This document shows, one piece after another, positions 7,042 to 15,410 of a stretch of 64,000 nt of DNA. Source of the stretch: Clostridiales bacterium (lineage in GTDB: Bacteria; Bacillota; Clostridia; Christensenellales; Aristaeellaceae). Within the stretch, counting starts at the first letter, position 1; every line of letters begins with the position of its first letter. The notes under the pieces were generated by a model. That model did no database searches. It worked only from the letters and a program-made list of their open reading frames with translations, and had not been told where the DNA came from. Position numbers and translations under genes: made by a program. The stretch spans positions 1 to 64,000 of the forward strand of contig SVGS01000008.1 of assembly GCA_015056205.1 (NCBI GenBank), in the 5' to 3' direction.

Positions 7042-8808
7042 ATGAGCTTTATCTGGAAATATGTACGTCCCCGCCGCTGGTTTATCCTGGCGGTGATGCT
7101 GATCAAGCTGATCGGCACGGGAACGGAACTTCTGATTCCCTATGTTCTGGAGCATCTGCTGGATCATGTCATTCCCGCGTCGGACAACGCCTGGCCCGTA
7201 GCCGCCTGGGGCGGCGTGATGCTGGCGCTGACCTGGATCACCCGGATGCTGAACGTCCGGGCCAACCGCATGAGCGTCCGGGTCGCCCGGGACAGTACCT
7301 TTGCCATCCGACGGGATCTGTTTCATACGGCTCTGAATCTCTCCGGCCGCCAGATGGATCAGGTGGGGCTTCCCTCTCTGATCTCCCGGATGACCAGCGA
7401 TACCTATAATGTGCAGGGATTTGTCCGCATGATCCAGACCATGGGCATCCGTGCTCCCATTCTGCTCCTGGGCGGAATCGCCATTACGCTGACGATGGAC
7501 ACGGGGCTGGCGCTGATTCTCTGCATCATGGCTCCTGTGCTGATCTGTCTGGTTTCCTTCGTTTCCTGGAAAGGGATCCCGCTGTATAACGAGGTACAGA
7601 AACGGATGGATACGCTGGTGCGCATCATGCGGGAAAACATCACGGGGATCCGGGTGGTCAAGGCGCTCAGCAAGGAACCCTATGAGGAAAAGCGCTACGG
7701 AGAAGCCAATACCCGCATGGCCCGCCAGGAAATCCGGGCCAGCGTGATCATGAGTCTTCCCGGCCCGATCGCTACCCTGTTTCTGAATATTGGTCTGACC
7801 CTGGTGGTTCTGATCGGTGCCCGGCAGGTCAACGACGGCCGTACGGCTCCCGGGGTGATCCTGGCGTTTCTGACCTATTTTAATATGATTCTCATGGGCG
7901 TCATGGGTCTGAACCGGATTTTTATGATGATGTCCAAAGCCAACGCGTCCGCCAACCGGATCGCGGAGGTGGTCGTTATGCCGGAGGATCTGCTTCCCCT
8001 GCCGGAATCGGAAACGGAAGCGCCTCCGGAGGAGGGCTGTCTGGTCTTTGATCACGTCACCTTCAATTATGACGCGGACGATCCGGGGGAAGCCCATGGC
8101 CAGTTCCTGGGAGAAGAAAGGCAGCAGTGTCTGAAGGATATCTCCTTCTGCGTCCGGCGGGGAGGAAGTCTGGGGATTATCGGCGCCACCGGCAGCGGGA
8201 AAACCAGCATTGTCAATCTGCTCATGCGGTTCTATGATCCCGGAAAAGGGCATGTCTATGTGGACGGCAGAGATGTCCGGACCTACGACCGGGATACCCT
8301 GCACCGGAAATTCGGCGTCGTTTTCCAGAATGATGTGATTTTTGCCGATACGATCCGGGAGAACGTAACCTTTGGCCGGGAAGTGACGGATCCGATGATG
8401 CGCCGGGCCGCCGGGGACGCCATGGCTCAGGGCTTTATCGAAGGCTATGAGGATGCCTATGATCATAGAGCCGCCATCCATGGCGCAAACTTTTCCGGCG
8501 GACAGAAACAGCGCCTGCTTATTGCCCGGGCGCTGGCCGCCGATCCGGAAATCCTGATTCTGGATGACGCTTCCTCTGCGCTGGACTATCGGACGGATGC
8601 GGAACTTCGCCGGGCAATCCGGAAGCATCACGGCCAGGCCACCACCGTTGTCATCGCGCAGCGGATTTCCTCGATTCTTTCCCTGGATGAAATTCTGGTT
8701 CTCCACGAGGGAGAAATGATCGGAAAGGGAACGCATGAAGAACTGCTGGCTTCCTGTCCGGTTTATCAGGATATTTACAGGACGCAGATGAGCGAGGAGG
8801 TGGACTGA
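7042..8808 (+). CDS. ABC exporter half-transporter with degenerate catalytic site
   Basis: A 588-residue type IV ABC exporter subunit: six membrane segments (to about residue 310), then an ATPase domain. Walker A is GATGSGKTS (Lys387) and the signature is FSGGQKQR. The Walker B region reads ILILDDASSALD, so the catalytic glutamate is aspartate, and the switch histidine is glutamine (VVIAQRISS). These substitutions mark the non-catalytic partner of heterodimeric exporters such as TM287/288. Its stop overlaps the next start. Substrate is unknown; lipids, peptides and drugs are all exported by relatives. There is an insertion around residues 345-360 (DPGEAHGQFLGEERQQ) before Walker A. Confidence 0.9.
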   Translation: MSFIWKYVRPRRWFILAVMLIKLIGTGTELLIPYVLEHLLDHVIPASDNAWPVAAWGGVMLALTWITRMLNVRANRMSVRVARDSTFAIRRDLFHTALNLSGRQMDQVGLPSLISRMTSDTYNVQGFVRMIQTMGIRAPILLLGGIAITLTMDTGLALILCIMAPVLICLVSFVSWKGIPLYNEVQKRMDTLVRIMRENITGIRVVKALSKEPYEEKRYGEANTRMARQEIRASVIMSLPGPIATLFLNIGLTLVVLIGARQVNDGRTAPGVILAFLTYFNMILMGVMGLNRIFMMMSKANASANRIAEVVVMPEDLLPLPESETEAPPEEGCLVFDHVTFNYDADDPGEAHGQFLGEERQQCLKDISFCVRRGGSLGIIGATGSGKTSIVNLLMRFYDPGKGHVYVDGRDVRTYDRDTLHRKFGVVFQNDVIFADTIRENVTFGREVTDPMMRRAAGDAMAQGFIEGYEDAYDHRAAIHGANFSGGQKQRLLIARALAADPEILILDDASSALDYRTDAELRRAIRKHHGQATTVVIAQRISSILSLDEILVLHEGEMIGKGTHEELLASCPVYQDIYRTQMSEEVD

Positions 8809-10577
8809 TGGCTGCCAGGGATACGGTAATGAAAAAGCCCCGGGATACCCGCGGCGCGCTTCGCAGAATGCTGTCCTACCTCGGTCCGTGGAAGTACGTC
8901 ATCCTCGGCGTCGCGGTTTTGAGCCTTTGTAGCAACCTGCTCAATCTATGGGGGCCCAGTCTGGCCGGTTCAGCCATCCGGGAAGCCGCTGCCGGTCCGG
9001 GAAAGGTCAATTTTGATTCGGTTCTGTATTATGCCCGCCGGATGCTTCTGTGCTATCTGGGTTCCGCCCTGCTGGGATTTGTCATCAGCATCATCATGAC
9101 CGTGGTCAGCAAGCGGGTGGCGCGGGGAATGCGGCAGGATGTCTTTCATAAGCTGATGAGGCTGCCCGTCGGCTATTTCGACCGGCATCAGGCCGGAGAT
9201 ATCATCAGCCGCGTCAGCTATGATATCGACGTGATTTCCACCTGTATGGCCACCGATATCGTTCAGGTTCTGTCGAGTCTGATCACGGTGGTCGGTTCCC
9301 TGGTCATGATGGTATCCATTTCCCTGCCTCTTTCCATGGTCACCCTGGTCACCGTCCCCGTCGCGGTCATCTATACCGTTCACATGCGCAAAAAAACACA
9401 GCCCCGTTACGCCCGGCGCTCCAGATCCTACGGGGTGATGAACGGCTTTGTGGAAGAAATGCTCTCCGGTCAGAAGACCATTCTGGCATATGCCTATGAA
9501 AACCGGGTGGATCAGCGATTCGGGGATATCAACCGGGAGGCGGCCGATGCCTTTTCCGACGCGGAACATTACGGAGTCACCCTCGGTCCGACCATGACGG
9601 CGATCAACAATCTCTGCCTGAGCCTGATCGGTCTGCTGGGCGGTATTCTCTATCTGAACGGCATCATTGATCTGGGCCGGATCTCCTCCTTTGTGCTTTA
9701 CAGCCGAAAATTTGCCGGCCCCATCAACGCTATCGCCGAAGTTTTTAACGAACTGTTTTCCGCTCTGGCCGCCGCGGAAAGAGTATTCAGCCTGCTGGAC
9801 GAGACCGAAGAGGCCGCGGATCTGCCGGACGCGCGGCTTCTGACCCAGGTCCGCGGCGATGTTTCCCTGGAGCATGTTTCCTTCGGCTATGACGCGAAAA
9901 ACTCCGTGCTGCACGATCTGAATCTGGAAGCGCCCGCCGGAAAGCTGATCGCGATCGTCGGTCCGACCGGTGCGGGCAAAACAACCATTATCAATCTGCT
10001 GATGCGTTTTTACGACCCGGACACGGGCGTGATCCGTATTGACGGGCAGGAGATTCGGACCGCGGTCCGGCGCACCGTCCGGGGCGCGTATGCGATGGTG
10101 CTGCAGGACACCTGGGTCTTTCATGGAACCATCTTTGAAAACATTGCCTACGGAAAGGAAAACGCAACGATTGAAGAGGTTGTGGCTGCCGCGAAGGCGG
10201 CGCGGATTCACCCCTTCATCATGCGTCTGCCCAAAGGCTATGATACGATGATCAGCGAGGACGGCGGCAATATATCAAAAGGCCAGAAGCAGCTTCTGAC
10301 CATTGCCCGGGCTATGCTGTATGACGCTCCCATGCTGATTCTGGATGAAGCGACCTCCAACGTGGACACGGCGACCGAGCGGGAGATCCAGAAAGCCATG
10401 CGGGAGCTGATGAAGGATAAGACCTGTTTTGTGATCGCTCACCGCTTATCCACGATTGAAAACGCGGATCAGATTCTGGTTCTCCGGAACGGGGATGTCA
10501 TGGAACAGGGAACCCATCGCAGCCTGATGGCGCAGCGGGGGTTCTATTATCAGCTCTATGCCGCTCAGTTTGAATAA
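8808..10577 (+). CDS. ABC exporter half-transporter, catalytically intact partner
   Basis: A 589-residue ABC exporter subunit that completes the heterodimer with the upstream gene. Six membrane segments precede an ATPase domain with Walker A GPTGAGKTT (Lys391), Walker B LILDEATSNVD with the catalytic glutamate, and switch histidine FVIAHRLST. The signature is ISKGQKQL, a variant of LSGGQ common in this half. It therefore supplies the hydrolytic residues while the partner supplies the canonical signature. ATG overlaps the previous stop by one base and is preceded by GAGGAGGTG. The gene ends 20 bases from the convergent dnaX, and no terminator is evident between them. Confidence 0.9.
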   Translation: MAARDTVMKKPRDTRGALRRMLSYLGPWKYVILGVAVLSLCSNLLNLWGPSLAGSAIREAAAGPGKVNFDSVLYYARRMLLCYLGSALLGFVISIIMTVVSKRVARGMRQDVFHKLMRLPVGYFDRHQAGDIISRVSYDIDVISTCMATDIVQVLSSLITVVGSLVMMVSISLPLSMVTLVTVPVAVIYTVHMRKKTQPRYARRSRSYGVMNGFVEEMLSGQKTILAYAYENRVDQRFGDINREAADAFSDAEHYGVTLGPTMTAINNLCLSLIGLLGGILYLNGIIDLGRISSFVLYSRKFAGPINAIAEVFNELFSALAAAERVFSLLDETEEAADLPDARLLTQVRGDVSLEHVSFGYDAKNSVLHDLNLEAPAGKLIAIVGPTGAGKTTIINLLMRFYDPDTGVIRIDGQEIRTAVRRTVRGAYAMVLQDTWVFHGTIFENIAYGKENATIEEVVAAAKAARIHPFIMRLPKGYDTMISEDGGNISKGQKQLLTIARAMLYDAPMLILDEATSNVDTATEREIQKAMRELMKDKTCFVIAHRLSTIENADQILVLRNGDVMEQGTHRSLMAQRGFYYQLYAAQFE

Positions 10578-10597
10578 AAATGATTCCGGAGTACGGT

Positions 10598-12223
10598 TTA
10601 TTCCACCACGTCAACCGGCTGTTCTCCAAAGGTGTTGATCAGCGCGCGGATATGGGCTTCTTCCTGCCCGGCCGCGCCGGAATCCGCCTTATCCGCTTTT
10701 CCGGAAACTTCCGCCCGGAAGGAAATGGCTTCTCCGGTCAGTTCCTTCAGAATGCCCTCGATCGTCTGTTTGTTCTTTGCCAGATTCAATGAATTGATAT
10801 ACGCGGAGGCTGCGGGGCTTTCCTTCGGACGCCAGATCAGCGTTCCGTCCGTCACATTCTGCAGCGTGCCGAAGCGCAGGATGCCCGGAAGAGCCGGCGC
10901 CCGCTTCCGGAGTTCTGCGGTCAGTTCCCGTTCCAGGTCCGGCAGTCTGCCCGGATCGACCGGCGCGCGGGCAGCCGGCGTCGGTGAAACGCTTCCGGAA
11001 GTCTCTCCTTCCGGGGAAACTTTCTTTTTGCCGCCTTTTCCGCCGGCTCGTTCAATCCCGTTTTCAGCCAGATCCGCCAGCTTTTTCTCCAGCTCCTCAA
11101 TCCGGTCCATCAGGCTCTGCGCGTCGGTTTCCTGCGTCCGGACAATACACTTCAGCACGGCGTTCTCCAGCGCCAGGCGAGGAGAAGAAGCATAGCGCAT
11201 CTCTGTCTCCAGGCTCATAAACAGCTCCATGATCCGCATCAGCCGGGTCACCGTGAACTGCCCGCTCTGGCGCAGATAATCGCTGTAATCCTCCTCCGTG
11301 ATATCTTCCTGAAAACCTTCCTGCTGTTCTCCGCAGGTTTTTGCAATCAGCAGCGCCCGGAAATGAGCGGACATTTCCTTCGCGAATACCGCCGGATCTC
11401 TGCCGGTCCGGATCAGCTCGGAGATCATCCCCAGTGCGCCGCTGATATTCTCGCTTCCGATCGCTTCCGCGAAGCGGAACAGGAAAGAACGGTCGCTGGT
11501 GCCGAGAATTTCACGCACCAGCTCTTCATCCACTTTTCTTCCGTAACCGAGACACATATCCAGCATGCTGAAGGCGTCGCGCATGCCGCCCTCCGCGGCC
11601 CGCGCGATGCGCATCAAAGCGCCGGGAGTGGCTTCGGCGCCGGTACCGGCCACAGCCTCCGCCAGGCGCCCCTGGATATCGCTGACCGAAAGCCTGCCGA
11701 AATCGAAGCGCTGGCAGCGGCTCAGAATCGTTTCCGGCAGTTTCTGAGGCTCCGTCGTCGCAAGTATAAACACAATATAGGCCGGCGGCTCCTCCAGCGT
11801 CTTCAGCAGTGCGTTAAAGGCGGAAGTGGACAGCATATGTACTTCGTCAATGATATAAACCTTGTATTTTCCGTACTGAGGAGGATATTTCACCGTGTCC
11901 CGCAGATCCCGGATTTCATCCACGCCGTTATTGCTGGCCGCGTCGATCTCGATCACATCCAGGCTCTCATCCAGTTCCATCCGCCTGCAGTTATCGCAGA
12001 CGCCGCAGGGATCGCCGTTCTCCGGATGCTCGCAGTTGATCGCCTTCGCCAGAATCTTGGCGGTGGAGGTTTTTCCCGTTCCTCTGGAGCCGCAGAACAG
12101 ATAGGCATGAGCTACCCGTCCGGTAGCAACCTGATTGCGCAGCGAACCCAGCACAGCGCTTTGGCCAACCATCTGAGAAAAGGTTTTCGGCCGCCACTGA
12201 CGGTATAATGCCTGATATGCCAC
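10598..12223 (-). CDS. dnaX: DNA polymerase III subunit gamma/tau
   Basis: The clamp-loader ATPase. Residues 1-220 hold the AAA+ core with Walker A GSRGTGKTS, a four-cysteine zinc site (NCEHPENGDPCGVCDNC), Walker B YIIDEVHML and the sensor ILATTEPQKLPETILSRCQRF. A C-terminal part of about 180 residues contains a coiled stretch (MDRIEELEKKLADL) and a proline/glycine linker. The length of 541 is normal for Firmicutes. The start is GTG at 12223 with only a weak upstream GAAGGG. It is the last gene of a leftward operon. The common neighbours ybaB and recR are not downstream; an exporter converges instead. Confidence 0.95.
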   Translation of the reverse strand: MAYQALYRQWRPKTFSQMVGQSAVLGSLRNQVATGRVAHAYLFCGSRGTGKTSTAKILAKAINCEHPENGDPCGVCDNCRRMELDESLDVIEIDAASNNGVDEIRDLRDTVKYPPQYGKYKVYIIDEVHMLSTSAFNALLKTLEEPPAYIVFILATTEPQKLPETILSRCQRFDFGRLSVSDIQGRLAEAVAGTGAEATPGALMRIARAAEGGMRDAFSMLDMCLGYGRKVDEELVREILGTSDRSFLFRFAEAIGSENISGALGMISELIRTGRDPAVFAKEMSAHFRALLIAKTCGEQQEGFQEDITEEDYSDYLRQSGQFTVTRLMRIMELFMSLETEMRYASSPRLALENAVLKCIVRTQETDAQSLMDRIEELEKKLADLAENGIERAGGKGGKKKVSPEGETSGSVSPTPAARAPVDPGRLPDLERELTAELRKRAPALPGILRFGTLQNVTDGTLIWRPKESPAASAYINSLNLAKNKQTIEGILKELTGEAISFRAEVSGKADKADSGAAGQEEAHIRALINTFGEQPVDVVE

Positions 12224-12229
12224 CTTTGT

Positions 12230-12610
12230 TCACTGCCCTTCCATCGCTTCCGTCCGGATCAGTTCCCTGAAGCCTTTCAGTTTCTGCAATCCGATTCCGC
12301 TGACGTTTATCAGATCCTCCGGATAAAAGAAGGGCCCGTTGTCCTCCCGTTCCGCAACGATCGCCTCCGCCAGAGTCAGCCCGATCCCGTACAGATTCGT
12401 CAGCTCTTCTTCATCCGCTGTGTTCACATCGATCCCGCCGGTATCCGGGATCCGGATTTCCGCCGTCTCCGGCGCTTTCCGCTCCGTATACTCCCGTGCA
12501 GGATAAAACTCAGCGGAATTCCGGGGCTGCGAAGCGGCTGCCAGAACGGAAAGGATCAGCGCCCCCGCCATGAGAACTGTTCCGAGAATCATCCGCAGGC
12601 GTTCAGACAT
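12230..12610 (-). CDS. ComEA-like helix-hairpin-helix protein
   Basis: A 126-residue protein with an N-terminal membrane segment (about residues 7-26) and a C-terminal double helix-hairpin-helix (IDVNTADEEELTNLYGIGLTLAEAIV and ISGIGLQKLKGF-like repeats, seen as VSGIGLQKLKGF). This is the ComEA layout: a membrane-tethered extracellular DNA-binding domain used in DNA uptake. It lacks the SLBB domain of longer ComEA proteins. It overlaps the end of cysS by eight bases and ends six bases before dnaX. No comEC is present in the window, so a role in competence is inferred from the fold only. Confidence 0.8.
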   Translation of the reverse strand: MSERLRMILGTVLMAGALILSVLAAASQPRNSAEFYPAREYTERKAPETAEIRIPDTGGIDVNTADEEELTNLYGIGLTLAEAIVAEREDNGPFFYPEDLINVSGIGLQKLKGFRELIRTEAMEGQ

Positions 12611-14009
12611 CCCTGCGTACCTTCTGCCCCTGCTTTGTATCCTCCAGAATGTATCCCGCTGCCTGAATCGCGTTTCTCAGTTCATCGCTTCTGGCCCAGT
12701 TTTTATTTTTCCGGGCTTCCGCGCGTTCGTCGATCATCTGCTGAATCTCCGCCGGAATCGCTTCCTCTTCCCGCGTCAGAATCCCCAGCACGCCGCAGAT
12801 CGCCTTCAGGCTCTCCAGCGTCCGCGTCACCGCTTCCCGGGCGGACTGTTCCGTCAGGGTGACGTTGGCATCCTTTACCAGTTCAAAGACCGCGCCCAGC
12901 GCGTCCGCCGTATTCAGGTCGTCATCCATCGCCTGATCGAACCGGTTCTCATATCCTTTGACCCGCTCCAGGAAGGCTTCCTCCTCCGGAGTGAGCGGTT
13001 TCTCTTCGCAATGTTCCTGCAGGAACCGCAGCTGATCCCGGGCGGTATAAAGACGGTTCAGGCTGGTACTGGCCGCTTCAATCTGTTCCCGGCTGAAGTT
13101 GATGGGGCTGCGGTAATGAGCGCTCAGCATAAACATCCGAACCGCTTCCAGGTCGAAGGATTTGGAAATATCCCGCACCGTGAAGAAATTGTTCAGGCTC
13201 TTGCTCATCTTCTGGTTGTCCACGTTGATAAAGCCGTTGTGCATCCAGTAATGAACATAGGGATGTCCTGTGGCGCCTTCGCTTTGCGCGATTTCATTCT
13301 CGTGATGCGGAAACAGCAGATCCTTTCCGCCGCAGTGAATATCAAAGGTTTCCCCCAGATATTTCATACTCATGGCGGAGCACTCTATGTGCCATCCCGG
13401 CCGTCCCTTGCCCCAGGGACTGTCCCAGGCCGGTTCTCCGGGTTTCTGCGCCTTCCACAGCGTGAAATCCTCGGGTGCTTCCTTCTCCGTTTCCACATCC
13501 AGCCGCTCACTGGCGCCGCTTTCACGGTCCTCCATCCGCTGCCCGGACAGTTTTCCGTATCCGGGGAAAGCGCTGACCCGGTAATAAACGTCCCCGGACG
13601 GCGCGGCATAGGCGTGTCCGTTATCGATCAGCCGCTGAATCAGGCTGATTATTTCCGGGATATGCTCCGTCGCTTTCGGATGCACGGTCGCCGGACGGAT
13701 TCCCAGCGCTTTCGCATCCGTATAGTATTCCGCGATAAACCGGTCTGCCAGTTCCCGGACGGTGATTCCCTCCTCGTTCGCCCGGCGGATCATCTTATCG
13801 TCGATATCGGTGAAATTCTGAACAAAGGTGACTTCGTATCCTTCCCGCTCCAGCTGGCGCCGCAGCACGTCAAAGGTGATGAACGGCCGCGCGTTTCCGA
13901 TATGGAAATAGTTATATACCGTCGGTCCGCAGGCATAGATGCCCACCTTGCCTTCATGAATAGGCCGGAAGGTTTCCTTTTTACGGGTCAGACTGTTGTA
14001 AATCTGCAT
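12603..14009 (-). CDS. cysS: cysteine--tRNA ligase
   Basis: Charges tRNA-Cys with cysteine. Class I signatures are present: HIGN (residues 36-39, in VYNYFHIGNARP) and KMSKS (in DNQKMSKSLNNF). Zinc ligands fit C27 (YACGPT), C in WHIECSAM, and the H-E pair in FPHHENEIAQSE. At 468 residues it is full length. The ribosome binding site AAAGGAG is formed by the last codons of the preceding gene. No T-box leader was found directly upstream; cysS sits third in the operon behind two genes of unknown role. Confidence 0.97.
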   Translation of the reverse strand: MQIYNSLTRKKETFRPIHEGKVGIYACGPTVYNYFHIGNARPFITFDVLRRQLEREGYEVTFVQNFTDIDDKMIRRANEEGITVRELADRFIAEYYTDAKALGIRPATVHPKATEHIPEIISLIQRLIDNGHAYAAPSGDVYYRVSAFPGYGKLSGQRMEDRESGASERLDVETEKEAPEDFTLWKAQKPGEPAWDSPWGKGRPGWHIECSAMSMKYLGETFDIHCGGKDLLFPHHENEIAQSEGATGHPYVHYWMHNGFINVDNQKMSKSLNNFFTVRDISKSFDLEAVRMFMLSAHYRSPINFSREQIEAASTSLNRLYTARDQLRFLQEHCEEKPLTPEEEAFLERVKGYENRFDQAMDDDLNTADALGAVFELVKDANVTLTEQSAREAVTRTLESLKAICGVLGILTREEEAIPAEIQQMIDERAEARKNKNWARSDELRNAIQAAGYILEDTKQGQKVRRDV

Positions 14010-14013
14010 ATCG

Positions 14014-14634
14014 TCAGGCTCCTTTTTTCATCGGTTTGTTTCTGCGTCCCAGAATCATGCGCAGAATGGCTGCACACCAGAGCACCCCGGCGGCAATCGT
14101 CAGATACAGAATCACCCGGTTGAGATTAAAAGGCAGCCGGATCATGCTGCGTCCGCCGTTTTGCGTCGCCTCATCGTCCTCGCTGAACGCAAAAGTCCGT
14201 GAGGAAAGAATGGTTCCGTCCTCTGCCGCGACGCTCAGCGTCAGCTCCGCCGAAGAAAAATACTGATCCTCCGGCAGAAGCCAGCTCCCCCGAAAGGATA
14301 CGGCTCCGGACTGCTCGGCTGTGTTCAGGGTATATTCCGCCGCCTGTTTTCTTACTGTCAGCCGTCGGTCGTTAATATAAGTGAAAACAATCTCCCCGAT
14401 CTCCTTCTCGGCGGGCTGAGGCGCGACAGCCAGCTTCAGCGTCACCGTTTCCGGCGCGTTGGCCGGAAGCACGGCGGTTCCCTCGAAGGTAGCCGCGTTC
14501 CCAGGCGTCCAGCTCCATTCCAGCGGGGTAATCCGGGTTTCCGCTGCTTGTTCCGCCCCGGCCGTCATCCCGGGGCTCAGACAGGCGATCATCAGGGCTG
14601 CCGTCATCAGCAGGTAAAACAGTCTTTTTTTCAT
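14014..14634 (-). CDS. secreted/membrane-anchored protein of unknown function
   Basis: A 206-residue protein with a clear signal peptide (MKKRLFYLLMTAALMIACLS, cleavage after about AGA), an extracellular beta-rich domain of about 140 residues, and a C-terminal membrane segment (LYLTIAAGVLWCAAILRMIL) followed by a basic tail. This is the topology of a cell-surface beta-sandwich protein held by a C-terminal anchor. No family was recognised. It overlaps the upstream gene by four bases and ends four bases before cysS, so it is firmly part of this operon. Confidence 0.7.
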   Translation of the reverse strand: MKKRLFYLLMTAALMIACLSPGMTAGAEQAAETRITPLEWSWTPGNAATFEGTAVLPANAPETVTLKLAVAPQPAEKEIGEIVFTYINDRRLTVRKQAAEYTLNTAEQSGAVSFRGSWLLPEDQYFSSAELTLSVAAEDGTILSSRTFAFSEDDEATQNGGRSMIRLPFNLNRVILYLTIAAGVLWCAAILRMILGRRNKPMKKGA

Positions 14635-15242
14635 AGAGTGTCCCCCGATTCCGTTTTCTTCTCCGCAGCGGCCTCATTCTCTTTTCCCGCGGTGGAATCC
14701 TTCAGGCTGTCCATACGTTCCAGAGAATCCCGCACCTTGTCCGCCAGCTGATGCACATCCCTGTCGGGCGAAAACAGCGCCTCAATCGAGCTGACTGCCG
14801 GCTTTTCTGCGGACGGCCGTACAGGCGGGAGATCCTCCTCCCCTTCCGTCTTTCCGGCCGCTTCCTTGATGACCGGACACGGCTCTTTCGCTGCTTCCGG
14901 CAGAGTTCCCGGAACCGGCGTCTTCGCCGGAGCGGCTTCGCCGGTGTCTTCCGTCACAGCGCTTTTTCCGGCATAGCGCTCCGCCCGCATATCGTTCAGC
15001 ATTTCATCGATCCGCTGAACCTCCTGCAGCTGCTTTGCGATTTCCTCCGGAAACCGTTCCCCCTTCTGCCAGAGGACATAAGCCACGGAACCGATATTGG
15101 CCACGATCTCCCTTCGCTGATTCTGAAGGTTCATCTCGTCCACTTTGAATCTGGTGTTATTGGCAATACTGGAAGCCGTATTTCCTACCGTCTCCATTCC
15201 CTTGATCCAGATCTTTTTTATCTGTTTCATCACATCAGCCAT
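14631..15242 (-). CDS. hypothetical coiled-coil protein, first gene of the cysS-dnaX operon
   Basis: About 203 residues. The N-terminal 90 (KIWIKGMETVGNTASS..., then NQRREIVANIGSVAYVLWQKG and QLQEVQRIDEMLNDM) are helical and coiled-coil-like, a pattern seen in small clostridial proteins placed near zinc-ribbon proteins. The rest is a low-complexity Pro/Glu/Lys/Ala tail. No signal peptide is seen. The start at 15242 is set by AAGGAGG eight bases upstream; an earlier in-frame codon at 15269 lies inside the promoter-proximal leader. It is coupled to the next gene by an ATGA overlap. Function unknown. Confidence 0.65.
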   Translation of the reverse strand: MADVMKQIKKIWIKGMETVGNTASSIANNTRFKVDEMNLQNQRREIVANIGSVAYVLWQKGERFPEEIAKQLQEVQRIDEMLNDMRAERYAGKSAVTEDTGEAAPAKTPVPGTLPEAAKEPCPVIKEAAGKTEGEEDLPPVRPSAEKPAVSSIEALFSPDRDVHQLADKVRDSLERMDSLKDSTAGKENEAAAEKKTESGDTL

Positions 15243-15271
15243 ATCCTTCGCCTCCTTGCCTCTATCCAAAT

Positions 15272-15301
15272 ATTATATTCCTATGGCAGGATACAATGCA
15301 A
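15272..15301 (-). promoter_or_regulatory. promoter of the five-gene dnaX operon
   Basis: Minus strand TTGCAT (15296-15301), an 18-base spacer and a perfect TATAAT (15272-15277) lie 30 bases before the first gene. It is the only good promoter seen for the run through cysS to dnaX. Confidence 0.65.
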
Positions 15302-15410
15302 GCACAAAAAAAAGGCAGTCCGAAGCCGGAAAACATGGTATGATATGGATACCTGCCGTTCCCCCTGTGTCCGGCAGCTCACCAGATCAAAGGCCAGAGG
15401 AGGATGCTTT

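Noticed and set aside
13990..14020. T-box leader for cysS
   Set aside because: cysS is internal to an operon, with its ribosome site inside the previous gene; there is no room for a leader.
15302..15410. SAM riboswitch before the sulfhydrylase gene
   Set aside because: The leader is short and no S-box helices or terminator could be drawn.
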